DNA of 64,000 nt from Sthenelais limicola (Eukaryota > Annelida > Polychaeta > Phyllodocida > Sigalionidae). The translations under genes were made by a program, and so were the position numbers. The first letter of the stretch is position 1; each line of letters begins with the position of its first letter. Under the pieces are notes generated by a model. It saw only the letters and a program-made list of their open reading frames with translations, was not told where the DNA came from and ran no database searches. Positions 44,367 to 57,058 of this stretch are shown in pieces. The stretch is from NCBI GenBank assembly GCA_942159475.1, contig OW804096.1, positions 10,899,871 to 10,963,870 on the forward strand, in the 5' to 3' direction.

Positions 44367-44727
44367 TTGTACCCCTATAATCTCATATTATTATGCTACC
44401 ACTTGGTTTTTCGAAAACATATATAACGTGGTTTCAAAAGCTTTAAATATAAAAGTGGAATCTCTTTCACCCATCGTAGAGTTTATTCACGGATGGGTTG
44501 TATTTAGCGGCTATCCTCATAGCTTCTACTCTTTTCTTGAATTCTCGTAAAATGTTTCCAGCTTAATGTCGTTATTACCAAACAGCCTCTGTCTGTGTAT
44601 GTACGACTTGGCTGCCAATAAAAATAAAGTTAATTCTATGTATTTTTGAGTTGGTGCCTGAGAGGTCTAAAATGGTTATTTTGTGGTTAGAACCCCCCTT
44701 CAAATACATGTTTTAGACCAGAACCCC

Positions 44728-44827
44728 ACTTCATTGGAATCAGCTCGATCTCCTCTTTTCAAATATGATGACATCTCAAAATGCATATTTTGCGACTTAT
44801 GACACATTTTCCTAAAACGGATCTCAT
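44728..44827 (-). mobile_element. MITE family C, right-end fragment C7
   Basis: About 100 bp from TTCATTGGAATCAGCTCGAT to the terminal repeat (CCTAAAACGGATCTC). Confidence 0.7.
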
Positions 44828-46168
44828 TTGTGAGAGTAGGACGAACTCTAGTGTTATCTTCCATAGCAGTTGGCATTAGCATAAATATTGTGACACTTCT
44901 AGTACAATTTTAGAATGGAATTTGAATATTTGAATGAAAACAGCGATACTTGGATACCCTTGTGACTAGGTGGAGCACCTAAGGATCCAATACATTTTAA
45001 GCTAAGAGAAATGCTAAACTATGCATGCTTATCAACCAAAGGACCAAAGAGAGTACAAGTTTATAAATATATTATTTACCGGTTTATAATTAATTCCCTT
45101 GAGGAACACTACCACGGTGGAAAAGCATATAGTACAGGACTTAGAATATATTTTAACATCAATAAATCAAGAATCAGAATAATGGAATACTTTGTTAGAA
45201 TAACCAATGGTCCTATATTGTAATTCAGTTATATTAAATTGGAAATGCTGAATTTATCCGCAGATAATGCAGTAAGCACTATCCCTTTTGGCCTCGTGAA
45301 TTCCACTGCAAGAATACATGTAATATAAATACACTTCTGAACATATCATTTGCCTACCCTTAAGAACATTTTCCAAAATCCATAGAAATAAAGATGAAAT
45401 GGATTTGGGATATAATGTTCATTATTATGGGTGTGGATGGGAAATGACAGATAATTATAGTACATCTTTTCCCATGAAAATTTCTCTGACAAAATAGGAC
45501 AGGACTATCCATTCTGAAAGTTCATTTTCAAATTCTCTCCCGAGATTAACAACCCTCACCAAATAATCCAGTAAGAAATGGCTAGCCTTGATAGGCTATT
45601 CACCTTAGAGGTGTTACATTGATCAATCTGGTTCGTGCCCACTTCTCTAAACTACATTTCCGTTCTCCACCTACTCCCTTCCTCCCAGCTAGCCCACATA
45701 GCAGTCGCTATGGCCTATTTGTCAGGAACATCGCACTTACCAGATCAGCCTCGCAATTTCATTCTTGATTAACTTGCCTCCTTTCCTGCACAATCATATT
45801 CCCTCTCGCAATCTTCTTCCTTTCTATGTCTCACCTTCTTTATGAGACAAAGGGACCGGACTGATTGGCAACTTTGCATTATTGTCAATGTCATTTGTTA
45901 CAGGGTGTAGGGTAGGGGTTGCTTTGACAGCTCGAGTCATTATTCTTGCCAGTGTTAGTTAGTTGTGGAATTGGATATTGTGGGTTCCCATCAGGGCTTA
46001 GAACCCAAGCTGTGTTGAAGTGATACGCTAGTTTATGTCACCCTTGATGTGCCCAATGCAATCACGTGCAACGGGAATGGGGTATATTTTAGAAATCAGG
46101 CACCAGTCAGTGACATTAGTTTATGGTAACTGATTCAAGACCTAACTTGCAGTGCTCATGAAGTATAT

Positions 46169-46402
46169 GGGTCAGATTTTATGAAAATGTACAATTGGCA
46201 GCTCTACACTTTCGGTCAATTTTGCTAAATTAGACTGAAATTTAGCCAATGCTAGGTAATTTGAGTATATTCGGCATTGCATTGATTCTAGCAATCTCTT
46301 TGGTTAGGTTGAACTACATTTTGAAAGTCATTTTTTGCTCAAATTTGCGTTATTTGGTAGGATTGGGGAAGACGAATTGTACATTTTCTGGAAATCTGAC
46401 CC
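46169..46402 (+). mobile_element. MITE family B, copy B18
   Basis: 234 bp, target duplication ATAT. Interior mixes B-II with private changes. Confidence 0.88.
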
Positions 46403-46831
46403 ATATGTGCTGTAAAATGTAGACACTGTATGTTTAACATATTAGTTTATATCTCCAGTTATATTAATTGTGTGGTGATATAGTTTGGAGTATTTCCATT
46501 TGTTGCGCAAAAATAAATCTTATACTAAAGTTAATCCTAGTCTATATGAGACTATAAGTAGGCCCATCCACTTTTCTCAGGGGTAGAGGTGATGGGGGTT
46601 TGGGGTGTTAGATTAATCGGCCAGCAGATGAAATTGAATTCGTCCCATCGTGATTAGAGGCACTCCGTCTATCCTCATCCTTTATACATCTCAACTAACC
46701 AAACCGACCTTCTCTTTCTGCCTCTGGGTGCACTAATTGTGCACCAGCAGACGGAAAGTGGAGTTTATTAATTAGTTTAGTCTCTGCTTAAAGTCGTAAA
46801 GACCCCTGGACCCTCCAATTTAAGACTAAAT

Positions 46832-47192
46832 GTGATGTGTTTCAGGAAAATGAGTCATAAGTCGCAAAAAATAGATTTTGAGATACCATTATATTTAAAA
46901 AGATGAGATCAAGCTGATTTCAATGATAGTAAACAGTCTAATAATCTCCTAAGTATTTCTAGATTTTAAGTTTGATATTGTCGCTTTTGAAAATAAACGT
47001 TTCCAATATTTCTAACTAAACTATTTCTAATATTTCTAACTAAATGTAGTCCATATGAGGGCGTTTAAAACTAATAGATATACTACATAGATTGTCCTAA
47101 AATTTGGTACATCGATTGATATCGGTATAAGTAGTGAACCCCCTAACAATCAGAACATTCCAATGATGTGATCTTGTGAAAAAAAAGTATCG
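46832..47192 (+). mobile_element. MITE family C, copy C8 (right end lost)
   Basis: Starts GTGATGTGTTTCAGGAAAAT and follows the family to AATGATGTGATCTTGTGAAA, then diverges. Confidence 0.78.
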
Positions 47193-47819
47193 AAATTCCG
47201 ACACACAATGTTCCCTTCCTTGTACAACAGGCCCCAGAACCTGTTCAGCTCAGACTTTTCAGACTTAAGGTATTAGGAAGCCAACTCAATCCTAATAACT
47301 TCCACTATCAACAGCTCCTTCTCTATCCCTCTATGTCTCTCTCTCTCTGTCTTAAAATGGTATCGTGTGTCCTTGAACGGTCCCGTCTCTGAATGGTTGA
47401 AACCTTGGCCCTTGGGATTTACTCCACTTCACCTCCCACTCCAACGAATTCATCATAAAGCCTTTGTATTACACACAAACATACCCAAGCTTCTTTTTAG
47501 CCAAACTTAGAGGATTTAGTCCACTTGAACTCCCACTCCTAAAAACTGTGTAAGAATGTCAAACCCCAAACTCTGTCCTGATGCAATAGGAGGAGTCAGG
47601 ACCCCTTTGCATAAAAATGTATATTTAACTGGGAATGCAGCTCTATATAATATGTGTGATGATTTGTCTTACAGAATAGTTTTCTCTCCGGATTCCTTTC
47701 TTTACAATTTGGTAAAGGCCTTTTGGCCATCTTTTGGGAACATGACACATCAATATATTTTTTTTTAATTTGATTTAATGTGATAACATTATAGGTTACG
47801 TATTTGCTAATCATAACAT

Positions 47820-47922
47820 TTGGCAGATCAACATATTTTGTAAATTCTGCTAAATTTGGCTGATAAGTCATCAACATTAGATGTATGAGTGTATTTGGCA
47901 TTGGCTCGCTTCAAACAATCTG
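47820..47922 (+). mobile_element. MITE family B, fragment B19 fused to family A
   Basis: A B-III interior fragment without its left end, joined to family A copy 4 at a shared TGTTT. Confidence 0.75.
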
Positions 47923-48124
47923 TTTCCATGACACAAGTCCCCATCGTTCCCATCATGCCTTTGGTTTTCATAGATAATTCATACAAGCTCTGATATTGGT
48001 GAAAAAACATGCTTGCAATTTTCGATAAAAATGTTGCCAAATATTTGTATGTCAGATTTCATCAAAATCCATCCCAGGATGCACTGTGACAGACATGCGC
48101 AGTGAGACATGCAAATTTCCTATT
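47922..48124 (+). mobile_element. MITE family A, copy 4 (right part only)
   Basis: Matches the right 200 bp of family A, ending in ...ATGCAAATTTCCTATT. Its left edge is fused to a family B fragment (47820-47922) through TGTTT, which occurs in both families. Confidence 0.75.
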
Positions 48125-48647
48125 AATACAACATCCCATTTAGATAAGGATCATTCACTCTTATATCTTTACCACAAAGAATCACTACATATGACAATAA
48201 CGATGGAAATACATTGCAAATTGAAATGCAAATGAATGAAATCTAAGATATCTGTGCAAGGAATAACCAGGCCCTTGTGTTGCAATATTTCAACTATTGT
48301 TACTTTGACCGTCAGGTCTTTCTTATTGCACATTCTCAACTTACCCAAAGTATGGTAATAAGTACTTCAATTAGTGGGATTAGAAAGGTAAGGTAAGGAA
48401 ATGGAGAACTGGATAAGGTTTCGTGTGATTTAGCCAATTCCAAGGTGTAAATATACCGGATTGGTATCTCCTTTCCGAAGGAGATAATCCAACCTCTCCT
48501 GTATCCCAATTGGACATATCATCCCAGGCTAACTTTCTCCTCTTTTTCTTCCTTTATATCGGCGTATGCATTACGCTCCACAAAGCAATCAGACAAATAA
48601 CTGAAGTACTGTTAGGCTGAGAGGAAGTGAGAGGCATGACAGGGGGC

Positions 48648-48997
48648 AATTGGGGATTTGCATAGCCGCCATTTTGAATCTTATTCCTATGGAATTATGG
48701 GACTAATGGTACAGTGTAAAATCTATAGAAAACATGTCATGTTCAGCATGAACTATTTATGCTCTAATGTCAATATCCATGTGTTATACATGTTTCCATG
48801 ACACGTGTCCCCATCTTTCCCATCATGCATTTGGCTTACATAGATCACTTATACAAGCTCTGATATTGGTGAAAAACATTCTAGCAATTGTCGATGAAAA
48901 TGTTGCCAAATATGTGCATGTATGTCTGATTGCAACAGAATCCACCCCAGCATGCATTGCAGTAGACATGCGCAGTGAGACATGCAACTCTCCTATT
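48648..48997 (+). mobile_element. MITE family A, copy 5
   Basis: 350 bp, starts AATTGGGGATTTGCAT (one change from the other copies) and ends CTCTCCTATT. It has the same internal order as copy 1. Confidence 0.8.
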
Positions 48998-49313
48998 ATT
49001 GTAAAGTTATTACCATCTCTCTAATGATTTGAACATAACTTTATTTGTTTAATTTATTTCAGGGAAGGGTGGGGACAGGGAGAATGACCAGTAGGGCAGG
49101 GGATCTGATTAAAGCGGGAGGGAGAAGTAGGGAGATATTCGGCCAGTGGCATGGACTGGACTATGGAGTGTCAATTGACCATTGGCTTAAGCAGGAATGA
49201 CTTGTGATTCTAGCCTCATGTTCAATTATTAATGTGTGTAACCTTGTTACTGATTGGATCCTGTAACTATTAGGACTGATAATTGGTCAGCCAGAAAAAA
49301 ACAATCTGCCTTA

Positions 49314-49515
49314 CACCCTGCCCACACACAGCCGATTTGCCTCCCGATTGCCCTCCGATTTGGGTCTCCCGATGAATCCTATGATTCCATTTCAAATCCT
49401 GATATATGTTTTTGAAATAACATAAACCAGGATTAAAAATGAAATCCTAGGATTCATCGGGAGAACTAAATCGGGGGGTAATCGGGAGGCAAATCGGCTG
49501 TGTGTGGGCAGGGCT
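49314..49515. mobile_element. Foldback MITE family F, copy 2
   Basis: 202 bp, the same length and structure as copy 1, TTA on both sides (49311-49313, 49516-49518). Confidence 0.8.
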
Positions 49516-50222
49516 TTAATCAATCTTATCTATTGTGATCAACTGGGTATAAATACTCTGAATAAAATGCCTTCAGCCTCTTCTAACCTGCTCAGTTCTG
49601 GACTAGAAAGCATAACACTGTTTGTGTTTGCATTGAATCAATTTTCGTCCGACTGCCAACTCTATTTATTTACATAGGCTACATCATTTACGTTTGATTG
49701 AAAACATGTTTTTTTTTTCATTGATCAAACCATGGGACTATAGAACAAAGATAAAGATGATACTGAATAAGGCAACATGTCAACAATGCGTTTAATTGAA
49801 TACATGCTTTTTTCCATTGATCAAAGCATGAGAATATAGACCACCTGTGTGGAATTGTTTGTCGAAATAAAATATGTTTAAGAAAAATAATAGAACAAAG
49901 ATAAAGATGATACTGGATGAGATATTGATAGTGATGAATAAAGCATCCTCAAATATAATAACTAAAAGGGGTAGAAGGAAATTAGTTATCCAGAGAGCTC
50001 CATTTCTATCATTCTATAAAGACTATATTAGACTGTTTCCGATTTCATAGGAGAAAGCTTCATCTAATCCTACTCCTAAAGCTATTTATAAGCAAAAGTG
50101 CAACTGAAGAACTCAGCTTAAGAAGTTTTCCTAGACGGGAAATGGAGTTCTGGAAATGTCAGGGCCAGTATCAATAGGGCCAATTCGTTCCTACGTTGTA
50201 CAGAATTAGGGGAAAGATACTA

Positions 50223-50457
50223 GGGTCAGATTTTCTGAAAATGTACAATTCACCTTTACCAATTCTCTCAAGAAACCCACCATTAAGACAACAATGAGCT
50301 TCAAAATGCAGTTTAACATAACTGAACTGATACTTTAAATCATTGCGATACCAAATATACTCAGATATTCCCGGTATTCATCATTTTTCAGCCTAATTTA
50401 GAAGAACTTCCTAAATGTGTAGAGTTGTTTATTGTACATTTTCTGACAATCTAACCC
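50223..50457 (-). mobile_element. MITE family B, copy B20
   Basis: 235 bp, B-I subfamily. Flanks ACTA/ATAT do not match. Confidence 0.83.
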
Positions 50458-50803
50458 ATATATCAGGGCGTCAGAAAATGGCTAATCGTCAGCTCTACAC
50501 ACTAAGAAATCCAATTTGTAAGGCTGAGAAATTATGAAAATCCAAGTGTATTGCGGGGATTCTATAAATCAGATGTTTTATTCTGCTTTGGAACTCCCTT
50601 TGGTAAAAACAATACCTGTTTTATATTCAGAAGACTGTTGAAGCCAATATCATATATATTATTTCCTTAGTAGAGGAAAAATCTTTACTTCCTACCCTAC
50701 CTAATAAGTATAGAACTCAATTCTAGAAGTGTTCCTAGAAAGAGAAATGGAATCCCAAAACCTGGGGTCAAAAGGATTGGGATTGGGATTAGCAATGCCA
50801 TAT

Positions 50804-51029
50804 GGGTCAAATTTTCAGAAAATGTACAATTGGCAGCTGTCCACATTTAGTAAATTCTGCTAAATTAGGCTGGAATTTGGTCAATACTAGGTAAATTCGA
50901 GTATATTCAGCATTGCATTGATTCTAGCAATGTGGCTGGTTAGGTTAAACTGCCCTTTGAACTTTATTCTCGTCTGAAATTTGGGTTATTTGGCGATGTT
51001 GAATTGTACATTTTCTGAAAATCTTACCG
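50804..51029 (+). mobile_element. MITE family B, copy B21
   Basis: 226 bp, B-II subfamily with a small deletion near the right end. Flanks ATAT/ATAA match at 3 of 4. Confidence 0.85.
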
Positions 51030-52085
51030 ATAATATACCTTCTCAATCCTAATAATAAACTGAGTTCAGCACTTGGACGATGGTGGCGCTGGTGGTGATG
51101 GGAAAAATGGTGGTATGGTGACGGTGGCAATTGTGGTTTCCCTGATTGCATCCTCCTTCATATAGCAAATCCAATCTGGCTATTTTAGAACTCTCCAAGG
51201 AGGAGGGGGAAATGAAGAGGAGCTCTGGGAGTCATTTAATAGACATGGATGACACAAGGCAAGTGGCAGTTGGGGGTCAGACGGGATTAAGTCGATATTC
51301 ATGATGCCGAAAAGTCTCACCAGACGGTACTTGCTGCTAAAAGTTCTGCCCCTTTTATTTCAATTTCCTCTTTTTATTGTTAGTTGTTGGTTAACTCCTC
51401 GCATTTCTTTATATTGTTTTTTATAAAAGGTTGAGTTCAGTTAATGTCGTAATTCAACAGATATACAACAGAGACTAATTTGAGATTAATTTGGTTTTCT
51501 GAAAAATATGTATTATAAATTTAATACTTATTCAATGACTACATAATGTAGAATCATTGGTTAGCATGTTTGCTAAGTTAAGTAGCACAGGGAGTTCGTT
51601 GAATCTTCACTATAAAAGGAAAAACACAACAACAAAACCTTTGTAATTATAATCACGGGGCCATAGTTTCTGCCATAGGCCATGTAATTGATGAAATACT
51701 GAGTTTAAGAACTAGTTCTCAATTCTGTATTGTTTCCAGGCTGGTCCATTTTCAGGCCATACATCAGGATAATTCCAAAATTAAATATCTCCTGCATTAG
51801 CAGAAATCCCCCATGGGAGGTCTTGGCATTGCTAATCTGATTTTTGTTGGGCTAATTTCCTTGGAGTGTGTCACTTCATTCTAAAAGGGCATCACTGACA
51901 AGTGGTGAAAAGTGGAATCTCCGCTTGCTGAGGATTGGCTCCCAATGTTGAGCGATATTAGCGGAGGTTGCTGTAAGGACAGCCTGTTTGTGGGAATTTC
52001 ATTGTATCAAAATGTTCATGGTAAATTGAAGCCATTTGTGAATATAAAAGTTGCTGTTGTAGTTTGTTCACAGTTTGAACTAACG
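51030..52085. other. Interval without recognised features
   Basis: GGTGGCG-rich patch near 51080-51130, otherwise AT-rich. Confidence 0.45.
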
Positions 52086-52265
52086 TGAGTGAGTGAGATT
52101 GGTTTGTTTTACGCCCTTATCAACACATTTAAGATGGTTATATCAAGGGCGGGAGAGCTGAGAGGGAGGCAGTTTATAATCATATCCAGGAAATAGAGAT
52201 AGAGAAGAAGGGAGAGAGAGAGACAGAGAAAAGAGACACAAAGTCCCTTTATGGTCATACCCAGG
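52086..52265 (+). repeat. Repeat family D, copy 3
   Basis: Same order as copy 1, including the tail CCCTTTATGGTCATACCCAG; it lies 17 bp before C9. Confidence 0.65.
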
Positions 52266-52282
52266 GATTCAATATATCATAT

Positions 52283-52409
52283 GTGATGTGCCACGGGAAA
52301 ATGAGTCACAAGTCAAGTCACCAAAATTTGATTTTGAGAAAGCATCATATTTGAAAAAGGTGATCAAGTGGAGACCAACGATGTGACTCATTTTCCTGTA
52401 ACACATCAC
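52283..52409 (+). mobile_element. MITE family C, short deletion derivative C9
   Basis: 127 bp; both ends are present but most of the interior is missing. Target duplication ATAT exact. Confidence 0.8.
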
Positions 52410-52673
52410 ATATTAACACAATGCATGGTGTAATTTAAATAAAATTCCAATCCGTTGTATCCTTATCTGGTAATGGTCCAAACAGAAGTGAATAGCTTTT
52501 CAGATGATTGTCTCTAATGCTGCACAAATCAACGCTCTTAAATGATTGTTTGGACCAACATCTAATCTCATATTAATGGGTTTTCGCTTATTGAAATGAT
52601 ACAATCAATCCTGCATGCAAATTTTCTTTTTCTTTTTTAATGATTTTATTTATCCAGCTTCTCCAAACATATA

Positions 52674-53089
52674 TGTGACCCGCCGAGGGGAAAGGAGGCT
52701 CCGTGTGGGAGTTATAGTTCCTGGTATTCCCGCTAGGAGTCACATCATATTCATGACGTCACTGTCAGAAATGTTTATATTAGTAATTCTGAGAGGGAGG
52801 TAACTTTGAAAGTCTGTAACTTCACTAATTTTTGGAGTATCAACAAAATTCTTTCATTTTTATGATGCTCATTTCCCCTTCTGTACATCCCTGTCATTGA
52901 AAAAATATTTGAGGTCATCTACTGAAAACAGACATAACTTGACAAAAAAAACCCATATCTTTTCAACTAGTTGAATTTTCAACTATTTTTTTCGGTTATT
53001 GACTCAGGAGGACATGCATATTCAGAATCTATAATGAACCCAAATTCGAAAATTTGGCCCTGGAGTCCCTTTCTGCTTGGCTGGTCACA
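52674..53089. mobile_element. Possible 416-bp TIR element with TA duplication
   Basis: TGTGACC at 52674 and GGTCACA ending 53089, each flanked by TA. The ends are short, so chance is possible; no second copy in the window. Confidence 0.35.
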
Positions 53090-53231
53090 TATTCGCGATA
53101 CAGTCAAGAATAGGTAACACAATACAACTCTGTGGCGTTTTCCTTGGTGTAAATACTACAGTGTGCAGAACAATTGGTTGATACATTGCAATACATGGTT
53201 AAATCAGTGATATTCTCAAAGATATATAAAT

Positions 53232-53467
53232 GGGTCAGATTGTCAGAGAATGTACAATTGGCAGCTGTACACATTTAGTAAATTTCTGCAAAATTAGGCT
53301 GCAATTTGGTCAATACTAGGTAAATTCGAGTATATTCCGCATTGAATTGATTCTAGCAATCTGTTTGGCTAGGTTGAACTGTATTTTGAACTTTATATTT
53401 GTTTGAAATTAGGGTTATTTGAGAAGATTGGCCTAGTTGAATTGTACATTTTCTGAAAATCTGACCC
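53232..53467 (+). mobile_element. MITE family B, copy B22
   Basis: 236 bp, B-II subfamily, target duplication AAAT exact. Confidence 0.9.
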
Positions 53468-53555
53468 AAATAGTGATATACTCAAAGATACGCAGGTCTA
53501 GGGATAAGTGGTTTGAACACAAGATTATCTGTGATTACAACACAATTAGAGTATG

Positions 53556-53580
53556 CAATAAACAATAAACAATAAACAAT
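53556..53580 (+). repeat. (AATAAAC)n microsatellite
   Basis: Three units of seven bases. Confidence 0.85.
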
Positions 53581-54139
53581 AGACAGTGTGAAACCAGTGT
53601 AAAGAACTGAATTATTTGGGTAGAAGCTCCGACCTATTTAGCCCTGATCATGGTCAGGGCATGCACCCCACTCATGACCTGGCGAGGAGGGGAGGGGGAG
53701 ATGAGCTACTCGGAGCTCACCCCAGCCCCCAGCCCGACCTAACCCCTTAGACTTCTTTACACCAGATTACAGTGTAAGATTTAGGCGGTTCGAATAGGTT
53801 GTTGGAATATCCTTTCGAAGTTACCCTTCAAATGAAACCAATAACCTGGACTTTAGTATGATATCCATATGGCGTTATTGTTATTGAATAATATTCCATT
53901 GTTATCATGATATGATATCATAGTCTAAGAACTGCAGGCTGAAAAGCAGGCTACTCGTGCATGCTTGAGCCTCGTCAAACAGAGCCGGCAAATGACACCC
54001 ATTTGTTTCTTCTGGTCAGATAAAATGTTTTAAAATAACGAACTGTGCTCGCGATGGATCATTCTCTATAGAACGACAATTGACATCCAGCCCCTTCTGC
54101 AATTTGAAAAGTTATAATGTAAATGAAAAATAGACATAT

Positions 54140-54370
54140 GGGTGAAATTTTCAGAAAATGCACAATTCACCTCCACCAATCTTTTCAAATAAGCCAAATT
54201 TAAGTCAAAAGTGACGTTCAAACTGCAGTTTAACACAATAAAAGAAATATTTCTAATCAGCAAAATGCCAAAGATACTCTGACCCATTATTTAAAAAATG
54301 TCTCTCTCATTAAACAGAAGTTACCAAATTTGTATAGCCGCTGATTGTGCATTTTCTGAAAATCTGACCC
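54140..54370 (-). mobile_element. MITE family B, copy B23 (diverged)
   Basis: 231 bp, strongly diverged interior but intact ends and target duplication ATAT. Confidence 0.83.
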
Positions 54371-54465
54371 ATATGTGCGTCGTTTTCATGAGTTCCAAAA
54401 TCTGCATATGGTCAGAGCCAAGGTTTTACGAATTATTTGTTATTACATGTTTTAAAACCCAAAAT

Positions 54466-54573
54466 GTGATGTGTTCCAGGAAAAGCTACTTTTCAAAATG
54501 ATTGGTACACAAGATCTCTTTGTGGGAATGTTTTCATTTGTGTCTTGTGACTCATTTATCTGTAACACATCTC
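54466..54573 (-). mobile_element. MITE family C, short deletion derivative C10
   Basis: 108 bp with both ends, immediately followed by ATAT and then C11. Left flank AAAT matches ATAT at 3 of 4. Confidence 0.75.
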
Positions 54574-54577
54574 ATAT

Positions 54578-54964
54578 GTGATGGGTTTCAGGAAAATGAG
54601 TCATAAGTCGCAGAATTGATATTTTTCAAAGTGTTTGTTTGACAAGATCACTTCATTGAAATGTTCTGATCTTTAGACGGCTTATTACGTATTGGTATAT
54701 AAATCCATGTATAAAATTTCGGGACATTGTATTAAATATATCCATGGAGTATATTTAGTTACTTTACTGGTAATTACCCATCCAGAAAAATTGCAAACTT
54801 TGTTTTTCAAAAATAAAAATATCAAACTTAAAATACAGAAATATTTATTAGGTGTCCTAGTGTTAACTATCATTGGAATAACCTTGATCTCCTCTTTTCA
54901 AATATGGTGATATATCAAAATCCATTTTGTGCGACTTATGACTCATTTTCCTAAAACGGATCAC
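54578..54964 (-). mobile_element. MITE family C, copy C11
   Basis: 387 bp, target duplication ATAT exact (54574-54577 and 54965-54968), back to back with C10. Confidence 0.85.
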
Positions 54965-55016
54965 ATATAGTTTATTGTGTTGAGTTTCGGGTTGTGGCCT
55001 GTCCTTGTAGGTATAT

Positions 55017-55252
55017 AGGTCAGATTTTCAGAAAATGTACAATTGGCAGCTGTACATATTACAGTAAATTCTGCTAAATTAGGCTACAATTTGGTCAATT
55101 CTAGGGAAATTCGAGAATATTCGGTACTGCATTGATTCTAGCAATCCGTTTGGCTAGGTTGAACTGTATTTTGAATTCTATTTTCATCTGGAATTTGAGT
55201 TATTTGAGAGGATTGGCGAAGTTGAATTGTACATTTTCTGAAAATCTGAGCC
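55017..55252 (+). mobile_element. MITE family B, copy B24
   Basis: 236 bp, B-II subfamily, target duplication ATAT. Confidence 0.88.
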
Positions 55253-55500
55253 ATATAGGAAAGTAGCTTTAAATAGCAAAGGTGGAAGTGGGGACAGCAC
55301 TGCCATTTGAATCAACAATGGTGCATTTGGGGACATTTCTTCTAATTAGGATATATGGAAGGTTATGCAAGGTTATACATGTTTTGGACAGATAAAGAAC
55401 TAGACCCCTGTTTCTTTGGATGAATCTGCAGAGAGCTTATTCTGCCATACACAGCTGTATAGTGCCAAACACCCACCCACACACCTCACCAACACTACCA

Positions 55501-55726
55501 GGGTCAGATTTCCAGAAAATGTACAATTAGCAGCTCTACACACTTAGGAAATTCTCCTAAATTAGGCTGAAAAATAAAGAATACCTCAGTATATTTAGTA
55601 TCGCATTGCTTTAAGGTATCAGTTCTGTTATGTCAAACTGCATTTTGTAACTGATTTCTGTCTTAAATGTGGGTTATTTGAGAGGATTGTTGAAGGTGAA
55701 TTGTACATTTTCTGAAAATCTGACCC
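55501..55726 (+). mobile_element. MITE family B, copy B25
   Basis: 226 bp, B-I subfamily with a small internal deletion. Flanks ACCA/ATGT do not match. Confidence 0.85.
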
Positions 55727-56590
55727 ATGTATCAGTACCAGCTGGGTGCTGCTGTAATCTAATGTATGCTGCCACAATCAGCTCTCTTCCCCGTTTTTAA
55801 CTGAACGGTTTTTAAACCAGCATTTTCAATCAACTTTTACGAAGAAATCTTACCTAATTAAGTAACTTCCACCTGATATATAGCTATCCACTTTGCCGTC
55901 TAGTCCTATTTTAGAAACTAGACATGATCAAAATTTGTACTACATCAGCTATTTTTGTTAAATTAATATAATTGTCTACACAGTAATTTGTTTATTCTTT
56001 GAGACATGTTCCGCAAGCAGTAGCGGTGCAACGGGTACTGTTTTCATGAAATTAATTTTGGATTTTACAATCAGTTATGCTGTCTGTCAGGACGATTTCT
56101 TTTACATATATCTTAATAAGAATATCCCTTTCCAGAGAAATTTTAATTTTAACATAGTTTGTCCAAGAAAGATGAGATTGTAAACTTTAAATGAAGTGTG
56201 TTGGAATTGATGACAGATACGGCAGGGATAGCATACTGACGTCGGCCCCCATAGGCTCCCATATTAAAATCCCAAAGTTAATACTCCTGTTTCTACATGA
56301 TAATGATGAGAAATTGTTTCGCCCTCAACATATGTGATACTTACAATATCAAACTTGGTGTCAATGAAAGCAATTGATATTTGACGAATGTTTTCTATAT
56401 TTCTGGGGAGATTAAACCTCAAAAGTTTGCTATGGGGTTCTATGGGACATGCACCCGATACTGCTCAAATGCAACCCCTGGTTCGCAGCGCCACCTGCAA
56501 TCAGGTGACTTTCCGTCTCAAAGAGTATGAATGTAGGGGATTGTGCCCCTATGGGTTGTTGTGTTGATTAACCCTCACTGTCGGTCAGCC
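55727..56590. other. Interval without recognised features
   Basis: No frame or repeat recognised before the 10-bp minisatellite. Confidence 0.45.
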
Positions 56591-56750
56591 GCCTTCACTT
56601 GCCTTCACTTGCCTTCACTTGCCTTCACTTGCCTTCACTTGCCTTCACTTGCCTTCACTTGCCTTCACTTGCCTTCACTTGCCTTCACTTGCCTTCACTT
56701 GCCGTTACTTGCCTTCACTTACCTTCACTTACCTTCACTTGCCATCACTC
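56591..56750 (+). repeat. Minisatellite, 16 x 10 bp (GCCTTCACTT)
   Basis: Eleven identical units from 56591 to 56700, then five with single or double changes. All three plus frames are open, so the overlapping short frames here are artefacts. Confidence 0.95.
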
Positions 56751-57058
56751 CTCACTACTATTCTGGGTGGAGAATGTAATTATATCCATACAGAACTTAC
56801 ATCACCTTTGCTGCTGCGATATGTTTAAGCAGTAATTTTGAATTCGAAGTTGAATCAGCCACGATCAAAGCAAGCAGAGGTGAGAGATAGCACATTAAAC
56901 CGCAGCAAAGGGATTTGGCGGCCCACCGAAATATGAAGGTGGACATTAATGAATCCATGCAGCACAAACAATTATTGATTAATTTATAATTCAATGATGT
57001 AACTAACCCGTTATTACGGTCAGCATCTGTCTCCCATCTGTGAGTATAGGCCTGAAGG

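Larger units (their letters stand above)
43603..46168. other. Interval with one C fragment and a microsatellite
   Basis: 2.5 kb, AT-rich, frames up to 73 codons, none convincing. Confidence 0.45.

Noticed and set aside
56543..56835. Small proteins over the 10-bp minisatellite
   Set aside because: Repeat translation in all three frames; not a gene.
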